64,000 nt of DNA from Ypsolopha sequella (GCA_934047225.1 OW203992.1:16481501-16545500); one strand, 5' to 3'. Positions 33,226 through 44,362 are shown, numbered from the stretch's first letter. Made by a program: numbers and translations. The notes: a model not told the origin generated them from the sequence alone.

Positions 33226-33466
33226 AGTCAATACGTTTTCAAACGTACTGTCTGATGCGTGATTTGAAATTCGAATTAGTTTTTTACAGGTCGTGGGCAG
33301 ATCGTAGAATGCCCAGGCAGATCATGATATGCACAATTCTACGATTTACCGACGACATATACACTGGAAGGGGGCTTTTATAAGAATTCGATATCTTTAA
33401 AGTAATCTGTTCCCCTTCTCTGACTTTTCTAATCGATCGGTTTAAGCCTTGTTTTGTTTAACGGAC
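33226..33466. other. Intronic sequence, no gene seen
   Basis: No feature recognised. Confidence 0.4.
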
Positions 33467-34077
33467 TTAAGAGGCTATGCGAATTTTATTTTTGTCACTG
33501 TCACTCCAAGCGGAAAAACGCGCAGTGCGAGAGGGGCGGATTCAGGGCAAAAGGGGAAAAATTTTGGTTTTATATTTTTATTAAAAAACTAAACTTGCTA
33601 GCAAAATTTCCAAAATCAAACATATCGATATTGTTGAACAAAGCCTAATAAAATATGTTGAGTTCTCTGTACATGGCTGCTACTCGTTAAATTAGGAGAA
33701 AAGGTGTGTTAGAAGACCTCATTTCAACAACTATTTCCATCGAGGAAAGTTTATTCAAACATGTTTTCCAAAAACAAAACCCTAGTCATCAAAACCCTAT
33801 TAATATGCCTAGTCATAATACTGTTTCCTCACCGAAGCACTACCCTTGACAAGCTCTACATCGCCAAAGGTTAGCTGGAAGAAAATGCTAATTAGCATTA
33901 AGCTCGCCTATGTACATGTTTTTATTTGTGCAATAAAGAATTTTTAATAATAATAATAATAATAACCCTAGATTATATAGTCAAAATGCATATACCAGAA
34001 ACTGATTATAATTTTCCGTGAAATTCATGAAATACACAGAAAAGAAACACCCGTTTTTTTTTACATATCGCCTTTAA
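33467..34077 (-). mobile_element. TTAA-flanked element, GGCGATATG family, copy 2, with a LINE inserted
   Basis: Inverted relative to 14799 and 60253: TTAAGAGGCTATGCGAATTT at the left and AAACACCCGTTTTTTTTTAC...ATATCGCCTTTAA at the right. A ~180-bp LINE tail is inserted at about 33785-33965. Confidence 0.8.
33785..33965 (+). mobile_element. LINE 3' end ending in (TAA)n
   Basis: Contains GGTTAGCTGGAAGAAAATGC, GCCTATGTACATGTTTTTAT and GTGCAATAAAGAATTT followed by (TAA) repeats. A related tail is at 48483-48606. ACCCTA flanks both sides (33778-33783 and 33965-33970), a likely target duplication within the TTAA element. Confidence 0.7.
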
Positions 34078-34349
34078 AGCGCGAATAAACTAAGTTTTCA
34101 AAAATAATTCGTTTCAAAGTTCAAAGGTCATACCAAGCAGACGCATTGTTGGAATCAGAACAACGTGCGTGCAGCGATGACTGAAGTCGAGTGGATAACG
34201 ATTAAAAATAGAGCACCGGACATTGAACTGTTGGGGCTACGAGCGTTTAGGTAATGGAAGTGTCCCATCTCTTCCATGTTTTCGTTTGAACCAATTTTCT
34301 GTCGACATTTCACGTTACTCAAAAAATCGACACTTTTAGAACTTGCATA
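34078..34349. other. Intronic sequence, no gene seen
   Basis: No feature recognised. Confidence 0.4.
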
Positions 34350-34730
34350 TCTACTTCAGGAAATAATGTATTATTTTGATAAAACAGTATATTATTTTTG
34401 GAATCTTTTTCTAGGTATCTGTTAAACAGAAACGCGATTGGAGAAATTCGGCTCGATAGAAATATTTATTGAAATGAGGTCTTTTTCGAAACCAATTATC
34501 CTGGTTTGACAATTTAGAATGACATATGGACTGCAGTTATATTTTATTAGATGGGTTTTAACGGTGGGTTTTAACCTGGTTAAACGAAATTTTGATAGCA
34601 ACTTTATTACATTTTAAATTAATAAAAAACCGCCTTTTTGCTACTTTTCCACGAATCCGTCCCCCTCGCACTGAGGGTTTTTTTGCATATGGAGTAACAG
34701 GGACGCTAAAACTTTTACATATCGCCTTAA
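34350..34730 (+). mobile_element. CATATCGCCTTAA-family element, uninterrupted copy B
   Basis: Aligns block by block with 31468-32256 but lacks the palindrome and MITE. The right end is CTTTTACATATCGCCTTAA, the same terminal word as the GGCGATATG family, with CTCGCACTGAGGG...TTGCATATGGAGTAA just inside it. It is therefore probably a distant member of that family. Confidence 0.6.
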
Positions 34731-34848
34731 TTTTACGTTCATGATTAAGCACCTGTATTTTTAAGAAATTGATTTTAGTTGTATTATTTTATAGGATTGT
34801 TTTTATGTTGTACTTTGAAGAAAGTAATTAAGAACCACTGATCTAGAG

Positions 34849-34938
34849 GTATACTTATTGACTTAAATAAGTCAATTTGTATACTCATTGACTTCAGTAA
34901 GTCAATTTGTGTATTCATTGACTTATAATATACTATAC
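34849..34938. repeat. 30-bp tandem repeat, three units
   Basis: Units begin at 34849, 34879 and 34909 with GTATACTTATTGACTT, GTATACTCATTGACTT and GTGTATTCATTGACTT. Each of the first two contains the palindromic pair TTGACTT...AAGTCAA. The third unit decays after the first half. Confidence 0.85.
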
Positions 34939-36640
34939 TCGTATTGTAACTTAGCTAGTTTTTGATTGGCATCTAATTTTCCATTTCAGTGACAACCTGC
35001 ACTGCATTTAAATACAGTTAGACAATGTCGTAGCCTTTGTAAAGTGTAATTATTCACAGGCTGGTTGCAAAGATATGCGTCCAGTAGCTGGCTATTAGCC
35101 GCATTTGTCGGATAATAAACGGCCAGTGCTCGGGGCTCGGAGTAGTGCTGCCGGGTCCTATCAGCTTATTGGCGCTAACTCAGCTTCCATTAATACGCTA
35201 GATTTGACACTGCCTTTTACAACTCAATAAAAAATACAAGCACGAAAAGATCGGTTTAGAAAGTAACAAGTTTAACGTTTTTGAAGATAAAATTTATTTT
35301 TGCAAAAATTAAATTTTTCACATGAAATCCAGTTTTTATGTATTAAAATAAAAAAAGAGATAATATTATGAGGCAATAAATGTCATTTTGAAAAAAAGAG
35401 CTACATTTTCCACTATAGATGTCAATAAACATGTATGGAGCTAAGTGGCTAAAAAAGTGCTATATCCAGCGTTGAAAGCACTAAACTTTAGCACTGAATG
35501 GGAGTAAGGCGGGAGCACACGTTTCTCTCCTGTATCATTATGCCCCAGCTTGCTCCGTTGTGCCTAGAGTCGGCACGTGCCATTATGACAGGTGTTTCAC
35601 TATGCTCGTTGCCGCTTGCATAAAGACGCATCGTCCATCGATTCTTTTCACAATTGTTCGTCTCGAACTAATGTGCTCTTTGTTATACCCACACGGTCGA
35701 CCACTCCTCGAGTAAATAAATACTCGTGTTTCGAACAAAAATCACCTTTGTTCGTGACCATTGTCTGGATTATTATACTTTATGCCCTTTAAATTGATAG
35801 CGTGAAATGGAGGCGTACATAAATAAATCGTCTACCAATTTTGTTGAAACACGAATATTAAAACGAATGCTTTTACGTGATGAAATAGTAAAAATATGGT
35901 TTTATTTCTGTTAGATTAACCCTTGACAAGGCAGTGGCAACACCATAATTTTTAGGACAATATATTGTAAAAAAAAAAAACAATCAAAAATCATTAGTCG
36001 ATTTGCAGTTTCAGTTAAAAATTTATAGAAAAAAAGCATAATCAAAAAAAAAAACAGAAAACAAATTTAATATTAACAATAAATAAATAAAAAATATGAT
36101 TACATACATAAGTTAATTTTCTCTGCCTTATAAAGGGTTAAAAGCGGCGATAGGTATAGGACTGTATATATGAAGGATTCGGGTTCCAATGCCCTAAAAA
36201 GCCAGTAGCTGGAGCTGGACCCAAAATGTACCAGAGGCGGACCCAGGATTTGATTTTGGGGGGCCATTTTGACAACGTTTATCACAAAGCAAAATAAACA
36301 TACCTTATATACCTATGCCATGTAAAAGTTCACCTGAATCGAATTGTAAAGTCTAGTCAAATATATGGGATACCTGGGTGTTATGGCCCCCATAGCCCAA
36401 TGAACTATATGGCTACACCGCACGGCACTGCATGGCACGTTTGGGACAAAATATTGTAGGTATAACATAGGTGTATAGTACAAGTTGTGATAATCGGTAT
36501 CACATATACGTGGGATACTCAGCAAATTTTGCGAAAGTAAAAAAAATAAATGATTTGCTGTGTATAGTTTTATTACTAAATCTTTTCAAAGAACTTTCTA
36601 CCAGCATCTTATATATATCGAGTTTCATGCGTCTAATAAA
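34939..36640. other. Intronic sequence, no gene seen
   Basis: About 1.7 kb without a recognised exon. ACCAGAGGCGGACCCAGGAT at about 36229 has the look of a hAT terminus, but no matching opposite end was found. The region 35500-35600 is slightly GC-richer. Confidence 0.4.
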
Positions 36641-37392
36641 AAGAAGTCACACGGTGCTAAATCTGGGCTGTAAGGCTGCTGGGCTGGGCTGGGTGACCCA
36701 AAAGTTAAACGGGTGTGCTATCCAGGAAGTCCCTCGTTTTGAGCGCTGAGTGCGCTGGTGCGTTGTTATGGTAAAGCAGTAGCCCGCAGAGCCCCGTGTC
36801 CGGTCGCTTGTTGCACACATCAGTGAAAACTTCTTGCAAGCATTTCGTAGTGTACCATTCAGCATTAATGCTACCTTGATTTTAAATTGAAAAAAAAACT
36901 AGCGATCTACATCTTCCCTGCGTTTCTCGATCGCTTCACTTTGGTAGGCGTTGTTTCGTTTTCAAACAGCCAAACTGTCGATTGAAGCTTCGTATCTGGA
37001 TCGTATAAATCCAAGATTCGTCATGTGTAATAATGTCATGAGCACACTGTGACGAGCCTGCTTCAAATTTAGCAATTATGTCACTGTACTCGTGTAGAAT
37101 CTCGTAAATGCTTCCCGATCAAATCTGCAATATGTACTGAATCTCTTCATACGTAATTCGCTTATTCTCTTGAATAAAATTTTTCAGTGCTAGCACGTTT
37201 CCTTCTGTAACAGCCGTCAAAGGGCGACCACATCTTTCTTCATTCCTCAAAGTTAGTCGAAGAACTTTTAAGCCTTAGAAGGGCTTATATCCATAAATGC
37301 TATTTGAAGTCATTTATACAATTCGCCAGCTTTAGGCGACATTTGAAATCGTAAAAAATCATCGCGTGAAAATGTTCCCGATGCAGATCCAT
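36641..37392 (-). pseudogene. Mariner transposase pseudogene
   Basis: Read on the minus strand from an ATG at 37392, the start is MDLHREHFHAMIFYDFKC, then, after stops, GRPLTAVTEGNVLALKNFIQ with ITYEEIQ (helix-turn-helix region), ITHDESWIY (first catalytic Asp region, near 37001-37035), a STVWLFENETTPTKVKRSR-like segment in another frame, and LLYHNNAPAHSALKTRDFLD (near 36725-36780). Mariner enzymes normally have HDNAPAH here, so the second catalytic Asp is Asn in this copy. There are several stops and frameshifts, about 750 of the usual ~1040 coding bases are recognisable, and no clear inverted termini were found. Dead. Confidence 0.9.
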
Positions 37393-37657
37393 TTTTTAAT
37401 GACACACGATATTTCAATTAGCTCGTAAAAAATGTGTAGTGAAATTCTGAAGTTGGAACGTTTGTATTTTTACTTTTAAATGATTGTATTTTCAAAATAA
37501 ATTATAACTAGCCAGTGTCCCATACATAAAAGCTCTTTTTCGCGGAACATATTGCACGGCCTGGTATTCTTATATTCCCAACAGAATGCGAACTTCAACA
37601 TATATGTGTGAATCCAGAATCAACCCAGTCTCTTTTCGCTATCCTGAGATGACGGTC
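37393..37657. other. Intronic sequence, no gene seen
   Basis: No feature recognised. Confidence 0.4.
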
Positions 37658-37720
37658 TATAACACCTCCAAAACCCTCTCGGTGGTGCATGTCGATCCCG
37701 TGACAATTGTTTTCGCATTG
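37658..37720 (+). mobile_element. SINE terminal fragment
   Basis: ACACCTCCAAAACCCTCTCG ... GTGCATGTCGATCCCGTGAC resembles the last ~60 bp of the SINE copies at 3735 and 18872. Confidence 0.4.
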
Positions 37721-38689
37721 ACTGATATTATGTGGGTATTGTATTCCAATATTAATTAGTGACGTGTTGTATCGTACCTATTTGTCGTAGGGAACAACCA
37801 ACAACATCATCTATCATCGTTTGTTTCATCAATCATTTAAAATACCTCTGCCGAATATTTTTTCAGTGTCCTCATTTAAGCTTGTTAATCGCTTTTGTGA
37901 TAAAACTCTTCTTTTAAACGGTGGGTCTAAAAAAGATAACTAATATAAATCGTTTCTTTGATATTTCAGCCTTCATAAAACTCCGCTTAGGGAGAAAAAT
38001 CTGACACTATTATGTTATGGATTTTCAATTTAAGACGCTCCAGTGCGGCCAAATCGCCTCTATATTTCACAGAGGAAGTCTGAAAAACGTCAATTATGCC
38101 GACGAAACTCGAGCAAACGAGATTTCATTGTCCGCTCGCCTCACTCCACTCCAATTCGCCGCGCTTTGCCTAAGGCGCCGACTCCCAGAAAATTAGACGC
38201 CACTGAAGACTCGATTTCCTCTATATAACCTCCGAGATTTGCTTTTGGCGAAAAAACCCTTATGAACTCGTTCATGAACGTTACACAAAAACAAAAATAC
38301 CGTTTATTAGGACCATTGCGAACCTTTTTAAAGCCAGTTGAGTAAAGATAGTGCCGGTAAGTGGCTGTAACCATACTAAATAACAGGATTCGCGCACATA
38401 AAAGTTAGGAACGTAGGGCTAAGGGTTTATTGCTTCTGTGTGATATGGAGTATCCCGCTAGAGATTTCACTTTATCCGCTCTCCTTTTTCTGTTTATTTT
38501 CGTAATAAGTTCTTTGAAGAGTCTTGTTGAATCGGTAGGCCCTAAAATCATTTTATACTATCACCTGGATTTTCATGTCTTCAACACATTCTTTAATTAA
38601 TGTTTATGTAAGTTGATCACGTAAATCTTACATTATGTTACTTATGTTATTTTATTTCTTATTATTTGGAAGTATAATTCGCTTAGATT
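37721..38689. other. Intronic sequence, no gene seen
   Basis: Open frames at 38043-38374 on both strands are unrecognised. The segment is a little richer in GC around 38060-38250 than its flanks. No splice-flanked exon was identified. Confidence 0.35.
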
Positions 38690-39095
38690 AAATTGAAAAC
38701 CATTTCGAGATTTAGGTTTAATAAGCCGTATTTTGAACTTATCTAAAAAACCTCATGATGAGGTTTTGTTTTTACTTTATTTTTACGAAAAAGCTGCAAC
38801 TTCCATTTGCCTTTGCGGACGTCACTTGAGAAATGGTTGCTTAGAAATGTGTCCTTTGCCATATGTTTGCCATCAAGATAAATTCATAAAAATTTGCTGC
38901 CGACTGATTTGACGGATGGATGACAGATAAGTAAACAGACAGAGACAGACCACATTTTTTATAAGCAATCACACATCACAATCAGTATATTGTCTAAAGT
39001 TCTCAAGTGACGTCGTAACCGACAGTTCTTTAAAAAAACATAATAAATAATGTTTAATTTGTATACCAAAATAATGAATGTCCTAAAATGTACAT
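38690..39095 (-). repeat. Dispersed repeat, copy 2 (inverted partner of 10105-10484)
   Basis: Starts GAAAACCATTTCGAGATTTA, continues with the same blocks as copy 1 in reverse complement (CCTCATGATGAGG, CACTTGAGAAATGGTTG, ACAGACAGAGACAGACCAC) and ends near ATACCAAAATAATGAATGTC. Confidence 0.65.
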
Positions 39096-39621
39096 TTTCT
39101 GAAGAAAAAAAAATTAAGAAAGAATTTTTGAAATTAAGCTATGGGAATTGTAACTTGAAAATTCGGTTTAAAAAAGATATGAAAAAATTTGATAAAATGT
39201 TATCGAACCGCTAGAGAATTCAGGTAACCTACATAAATATAACCTCCGTGCATCAATTAAGTTTGTTGAGTGACGAAATGTTCATTTTACGATGGACTTG
39301 CTCGTATTTCCGTGGAGTAATAACACGGGTTAGAGGTTAATTAGTTAGGTTCGTACGTAACCCCGTATTATGGATTCGGATGAACATTTTACTCTCCTCA
39401 GGACGTTCCAATGGGCGAACAAGAATTTGTGGCCTAACTATCGGTTTTTAGTTTTATATGTTTTTGCTTATACAAGATCGTTGTTCTTCATGTTGACAAT
39501 TGAAAGGGCATGTCAGTTTAGAGGATACTCGTATATCCTCGAACTTAGGAAATAAGTTCTGCAACCCAAAAAGACTTCAAACTAAAAATACCACGTTTAA
39601 TTAAATACCAAATTACGATTA
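39096..39621. other. Intronic sequence, no gene seen
   Basis: No feature recognised. A 61-codon frame at 39370 is chance-like. Confidence 0.4.
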
Positions 39622-40461
39622 TAGTATATTTCATTACGAGTGCGGAAAGCCTGTCATTGCAAAGAGTTCCGACAAATGTCTACCCGAGCCGAGGCGCAGC
39701 CGAAAGTGAGGGTTGACAGTCGGAACAAGTTGCAATGACGGTTCCGCACGTGTACTGAACAACTATTTTTAATACAGTTGCGAAAAAATGAAGCAATTTA
39801 ATAAAATAACAAAAACACAATAAACTCAACTAACTAATACTCCACGCAATAAATTCGTCGTATGTAGATATGTAGCGACTTTTTGACTTCTCCGAAGCAT
39901 TTTGTGCAATTATACTGAGTTCCGGTGGTGTCAATTCAAATAAAATATCGTCGAAATTACTCATTTTGTGCAACAAACAACTAAACCCGCAAAGAAAATT
40001 TTTGGAAAATGGCGCCAACCGTAAAAGAATATGAGCAGAGATTTTTTTTTTGTTTTCTTCACCCATTCTGGCTAGGCAAAGAGAACTATGCCCATACAGC
40101 CAAGTCTTCAGTAGAATTTTTTTATTGATATGAAATGAAAATGAAATTTAATGAGATGAAATGAAATGAAACCTAACCTAACTCATTGAATCAAATCATT
40201 AAATCTGATATTGAAACAAAATAGTAGCTTCTTTTTAGAAATATTTGCATGAATCATAAAAACTTCTTAGATTTTTTTTTGTAAAAACTTCGTGGTTGGT
40301 TTTTTTCTTTTTAATAGACAATATTTTGACAGTTGGGAAAGAGAATGCACGAGTTCGGAAAAGGTAAAGAAAAAGCTCGAGTATGTAATAGCCCACATCC
40401 CGAACGCTATACGTCCCTGCAATACGCCACTTTTTGAGCAACTGTATTAAAAAATCTTTTT
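39622..40461 (-). mobile_element. Hairpin-capped element with MSNF ORF, copy 3 (inverted)
   Basis: Nearly identical to 21467-22292 in reverse orientation. The hairpin cap is at 39622-39757 (CATTACGAGTGCGGAAAGCC ... GGTTCCGCACGTGTACTGAA) and the TIR-like ends are TATTTTTAATACAGTTGCG and GAGCAACTGTATTAAAAAA. No hairpin flanks the far end. Confidence 0.8.
39830..39964 (-). CDS. Short ORF, possible tyrosine-recombinase N-terminus
   Basis: Reads MSNFDDILFELTPPELSII then AQNASEKSKSRYISTYDEF and IAWSIS, ending at a stop. The spacing K-S-x-x-R-Y-x-x-T-Y-x-x-F-x-x-W resembles the beginning of the SAM-like DNA-binding domain of Crypton/KIAA1958-type tyrosine recombinases. Only ~45 residues remain; the catalytic domain is absent. 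The frame is less damaged than in the 21955 copy. It could instead be an unrelated conserved segment of the element. Confidence 0.35.
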   Translation of the reverse strand: MSNFDDILFELTPPELSIIAQNASEKSKSRYISTYDEFIAWSIS

Positions 40462-40829
40462 CTAGAAGTAGGTAGGTATAAAACACGATAATATAATGAT
40501 AAGGATTTTTTGCAATGAAGAGCCTCGAATAAGATTTTCTTTACATGACATGACATTGATAAATGCATTTTAAGTAAAATATTTTATACATTTTAAAAGG
40601 CACTGTTCTATTTGGTGAGTATTAATGTAGTGTTTTATTCAAGTGTGTTCAGAGTTTCACCTAGCGAGCTGACAATCGTAGGTATGTATTAATAATGAAA
40701 ACTGTTAATCCATATTTATTATTCTATTTAAAATGACAAATAATCAAAAAGCGCGGTTGTTTTTGGTGCACAAAATGTCCCTGAGTAAAGTACTAATTGG
40801 TTACAAGAAGTCAATGGTTATTTTGAAGT
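40462..40829. other. Intronic sequence, no gene seen
   Basis: No feature recognised. Confidence 0.4.
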
Positions 40830-41150
40830 TTAAGGGGCTCCAGAATGCTAAACATCAGTTTTGCGTTGGATTCAGTTTCGTCAATGTAGAAATTATGGCA
40901 TGTTTTTTGACTCAAGACAATTATTAATTACACTTTATAAATACTATATTATAAATACTACACTTTATAATTAATACTTTCAATCTTCTTTTAATTATAA
41001 TAATTTAAAAAAGCAGGAATTTCACTAAAAAAGCGATTCAGTTTTCATATTTCAAAACCAATTGAAACGAAACCAACACATGCATATACTTACTAGAAAA
41101 CACTATCTTTATTACATAAATCAATTATAGTTAATGTCCTAAAGTTGTTA
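40830..41150 (+). mobile_element. TTAAGGGGCTCC element, truncated copy
   Basis: TTAAGGGGCTCCAGAATGCT, AAACATCAGTTTTGCGTTGG, TACTTTCAATCTTCTTTTAA and AAAAGCGATTCAGTTTTCAT match 45629-46025 in order. The right end is missing and replaced by a GGTTCCGTA fragment. Confidence 0.7.
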
Positions 41151-41194
41151 TAGCGGCAACAGAAATACATCATCTGTGAAAAATTCAGCTGCCT

Positions 41195-41294
41195 AATTAT
41201 CACGGTTCATGAGATACAGTCTGGTGACAGACGGACAGCGGAGTCTTAGTAATAGGGTCCCGTTGGTTACCCTTTGGGTCGGAACCCTAAAAAG
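41195..41294 (-). mobile_element. GGTTCCGTA-family fragment
   Basis: CACGGTTCATGAGATACAGT, GACAGACGGACAGCGGAGTC, TAGTAATAGGGTCCCGTTGG and CCCTTTGGGTCGGAACCCTA are the reverse complement of the left end of the family. Confidence 0.7.
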
Positions 41295-41520
41295 TGGAGA
41301 TGGTCAGGACACTGCTCGACGAAACGACGGAGTATGAACGAAGGCCATCACAGAATGGCATCCAAGAGAGGGATGGAGGGGGTCTGTTCGTAGACCACGA
41401 GGCAGATGATCGGAAGATATTACCAAAAAATCTGGCAAACAGGGGATGGGATTAGCACAGGACCGTAAAGAATGGCCCTATTCCCAGCAGTGTATACAGA
41501 AACGGGCTGTTATAATAATG
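41295..41520 (+). mobile_element. LINE ORF2 C-terminal remnant
   Basis: The translation in shifting frames gives WRWSGHCST-like text, then ITEWHPREGWRGSVRRPRGR followed by W and, later, AQDRKEWPLF. 'W.GH.AR...W...TEW.PR...R..GRP..RW.DD' then 'AQDR..W' is the usual C-terminal signature of a common insect LINE ORF2. It is 5' truncated with frameshifts. Confidence 0.75.
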
Positions 41521-42907
41521 GTTAATAAAAAAATTACATTCGCGATTTATTTTTATTTGATATCCCCATTTTGTATTTAGAAGTTAATACATATAATAAT
41601 ATCTGCTACATAATGGTCAATCATTTACTACGTTCCTTCTGATGATTTAATGAATCCCGTCTGTAATGTTTTAATTACCCTTATATATAATAGAAGGGCC
41701 CGTATTCAACTTTAACGCCATCAGGGCCCTAAACGATCCGACAAATTGACCCTAGCACGCGATGCTCAGTTTTAATAATACCTTTCTTGGTTCTCTGCTA
41801 GTAGTTTATTTGTATTTTATGACACTTCGGGTTTGTTAGGTTTGGCGTGAACTTTAAGTCCCCTTCAACTCAATGGTCACCTTGAAAATCACTAGAATAT
41901 AAATTTTATGGGGTTTTCGAACGATGCCAAACTTGAGTCTACTTACATGGTATCAACTACAATATAGAGGGCAAGTGACTACACAATACACGTACAACTA
42001 TAAGTACAATACGGTATTGGGATCCTGAGCCACTGCAATGGTAGCCACTGGTTCAAATTGCTTTCGAAACACATTTGAAGGGTAAGCGGGAAGAGGGATC
42101 ATAGTCAACAGAAGGTAAATTTGAAATAAGTAGAAAAAACTTGCTTAGGTTATTATTTTAGAACTCTACTTAGTGGGCTTATTGTAATCACAGTTAATTA
42201 TTGTAATAACATTTTTTTTTCTCAAAAGCAAACTTTACTATCAGCCCATAGCCCCCCATATTCACAGTTAAAAGACAATTTTTTTATTTTTTGTACTAGT
42301 TATGACCTTTTTTTTAAGTTAGGTTTTTAAGCTTCTTGAGTCCGGTTTATTTTTAAAAGCGATATTCTGCGGACTGTGTTATTTTTTTCATGTTTTTGTT
42401 TTCGCTCAATCATTGTTATCGAGACATTTTAGGAGATTTAACTATTTACTCAATTTTGAAAAAAAACTGACAATGATCTTTCTTCCCGCGTACCCTTCAT
42501 TTGCGTTTTCTTGGGTGTTGAAATGGGAAGGAGCAGACTGTACCAAAAAAGTATATAATCATTTATGGCCTTTTACATTGAATGAAAAAATATTTGTAGT
42601 ACCGCGATGGTGGATTTTTGCAAACAGAAAAGCGCTATTGTGTGTTCCCAGTATCAGTTATTCTTATCACTTGTGCAACCAGCTAGATTTGTAGGTTAAA
42701 TATGAATTAACCGGGGCGCGGCGGTATGCGTCCTTAATTTGGACAACGGAATTCTGGTCGGGTATTTCAAATTTTTACATTTTACCCTTAAAAGGCAAGT
42801 TTAAATTCGGTTAAACGAGCGAAGATTGTAACGTTTTTGAATTTACTTAAGTTCTAGTTTCAGAGAAACTCTGTATAATTATAGATTTTACCTATCATTT
42901 TAATCGT
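41521..42907. other. Intronic sequence, no gene seen
   Basis: The 93-codon frame at 42413-42694 (+) (with FAFSWVLKWEGADCTKKVYN) is unrecognised and not called. Nothing else was identified. Confidence 0.4.
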
Positions 42908-43178
42908 ATATACAAAGTGAATTTGTGAACATCGTCCAAATTCATACTTGAGCCTTGGTAATTGTTCAGCATCATTAACCAATAACGATTTTTGTAAAAT
43001 TCGTAAAATGAAATTTCGAGCTCCCATTGTGATTCATTCAGGACTGGGAGTGAATTACTATGGAAAGGCGAAATTTCATTACACAAATTTCACAAAAATT
43101 GTTATCGATTCATGATTCTGATCACTTACAAAGCCTCCAGTATGAATTTGGACGATGATCAAAAAGTCACCTTGTATA
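42908..43178. mobile_element. TACAAGGTGAC foldback MITE, copy 3
   Basis: TATACAAAGTGAATTTGTGA at the left and TCAAAAAGTCACCTTGTATA at the right. The interior mirrors copy 2 (25932), including CAATAACGATTTTTGTAAAATTCG-type blocks. Confidence 0.8.
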
Positions 43179-43227
43179 TTGCCACATTATTTAAATAAAC
43201 CTTTAATTTAGTTAATGTACATTTATT

Positions 43228-43618
43228 ATTTTTCAATGCATGTGCTCGCAAAGGCCCACTTTTTATGCATCAAAATCGAACAGAAAGTCGATTATTTTGC
43301 CCTAGGGCTTTATTATTATTTTTTTTTAATTTGTTTGCAATGGTTGGCTAATCTGCAGCCTTTCCTGTGTACCATAGATGTTATACTTTTTTTTCCACTG
43401 TTTAACGGCTCTGGATACAATCCTTTTGAGCCAATCATAATTTAAAGTTCACAAGATAATTTGTTTTCATTTCCTCACACTATGCATTGAAAAACGTAGT
43501 ATGATACACGGGCGTAAAAGCAATAAATTACTCGGTTACGTTTAAAACACTCGCTACGCTCGTGTTTTAAATCGTCCTCGTAATTTATTCCTTTTCGCCC
43601 TTGTAGCATAAACTACTA
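43228..43618 (+). mobile_element. Hairpin-capped repeat, copy B
   Basis: TTTTTCAATGCATGTGCTCG ... CTATGCATTGAAAAACGTAG, then the hairpin GATACACGGGCG ... CACTCGCTACGCTCGTG ... GCCCTTGTAGCATAAAC. Very close to copy A. Faces copy C across a 1.2-kb spacer. Confidence 0.85.
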
Positions 43619-43639
43619 TTATTACATATATTTTTATAA

Positions 43640-43708
43640 CATTAAATTTGACTTGTAAAAACTGTATACCTACCTACTTTACAAAATAAACTATTTGAAT
43701 TTGACTCT
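43640..43708 (+). mobile_element. LINE 3' tail
   Basis: AAATTTGACTTGTAAAAACT ... TTTACAAAATAAACTATTTG AATTTG (split here for length). The same tail appears reversed at 26547. Only the terminal ~70 bp is present. Confidence 0.6.
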
Positions 43709-44030
43709 TTCGTAACTTCCAATAACTATAATATGCCATAAACTTAGTAGTTACGTAGCTATTAAATGTGTGGACTAACGAACACATTGTATACATAATA
43801 ATACATGCCAAATACAGTGGCGATCTGGACTGCGAACTATTGTTTTACTATTGTTTAGCGATAATAATAATTAAGACAATTAAACTGCGGAACCTCGTAT
43901 GAACCAATTGACACTGTTTTCATCCACTAACTACTACTAAGTAATTTACGAAAGTAAAAGTTTGGTCGTAAATATTTGTAGAGTGGCTGACTAACAGCAG
44001 TTTTTAAACCAATCTGTATACTTATAGAAC
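43709..44030. other. Intronic sequence, no gene seen
   Basis: No feature recognised. Confidence 0.4.
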
Positions 44031-44362
44031 CAGCGGCGGGTCTACCACGTAATTCTGATTTTCATCAACATCAACTTGAGATTGAAATTTGACGTGCGTG
44101 CGACGACACCCGCCTAACATGCCATCTCTTTTGCACGCGTTGAATTTCGCATGCATTTGCTTGAAGTTGATACAAATCAAAATTACGCGCTAGGGCCGAG
44201 GGTCTACCACGTAATTCTGATTTTCATCAACATGAACTTGAGATTGAAATTTGACGTGCGTGCGACGACGTCCGCCTAAGATGCCATCTCTTTTGCACGC
44301 ACGTCAAATTTCAATTTCAAGTTGATGTTGATGAAAATCAGAATTACGTGGTAGACCCGCTG
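44031..44362. mobile_element. Head-to-tail dimer of a foldback element (CAGCGGCGGGTCTACC ends)
   Basis: The block GGTCTACCACGTAATTCTGA ...ACTTGAGATTGAAATTTGACGTGCG occurs at 44040 and again at 44200 in direct orientation, and each is followed by an inverted version (at 44135-44190, diverged, and 44298-44360, nearly exact). The ends CAGCGGCGGGTCTACC / GGTAGACCCGCTG resemble hAT termini. No 8-bp duplication was found. Confidence 0.75.

Noticed and set aside
36229..36270. hAT element starting CAGAGGCGGACCCAGG
   Set aside because: Only one possible end; no inverted partner or 8-bp duplication was found.
42413..42694. 93-codon open frame
   Set aside because: No recognised motif and no repeat copy or splice signals to support it.
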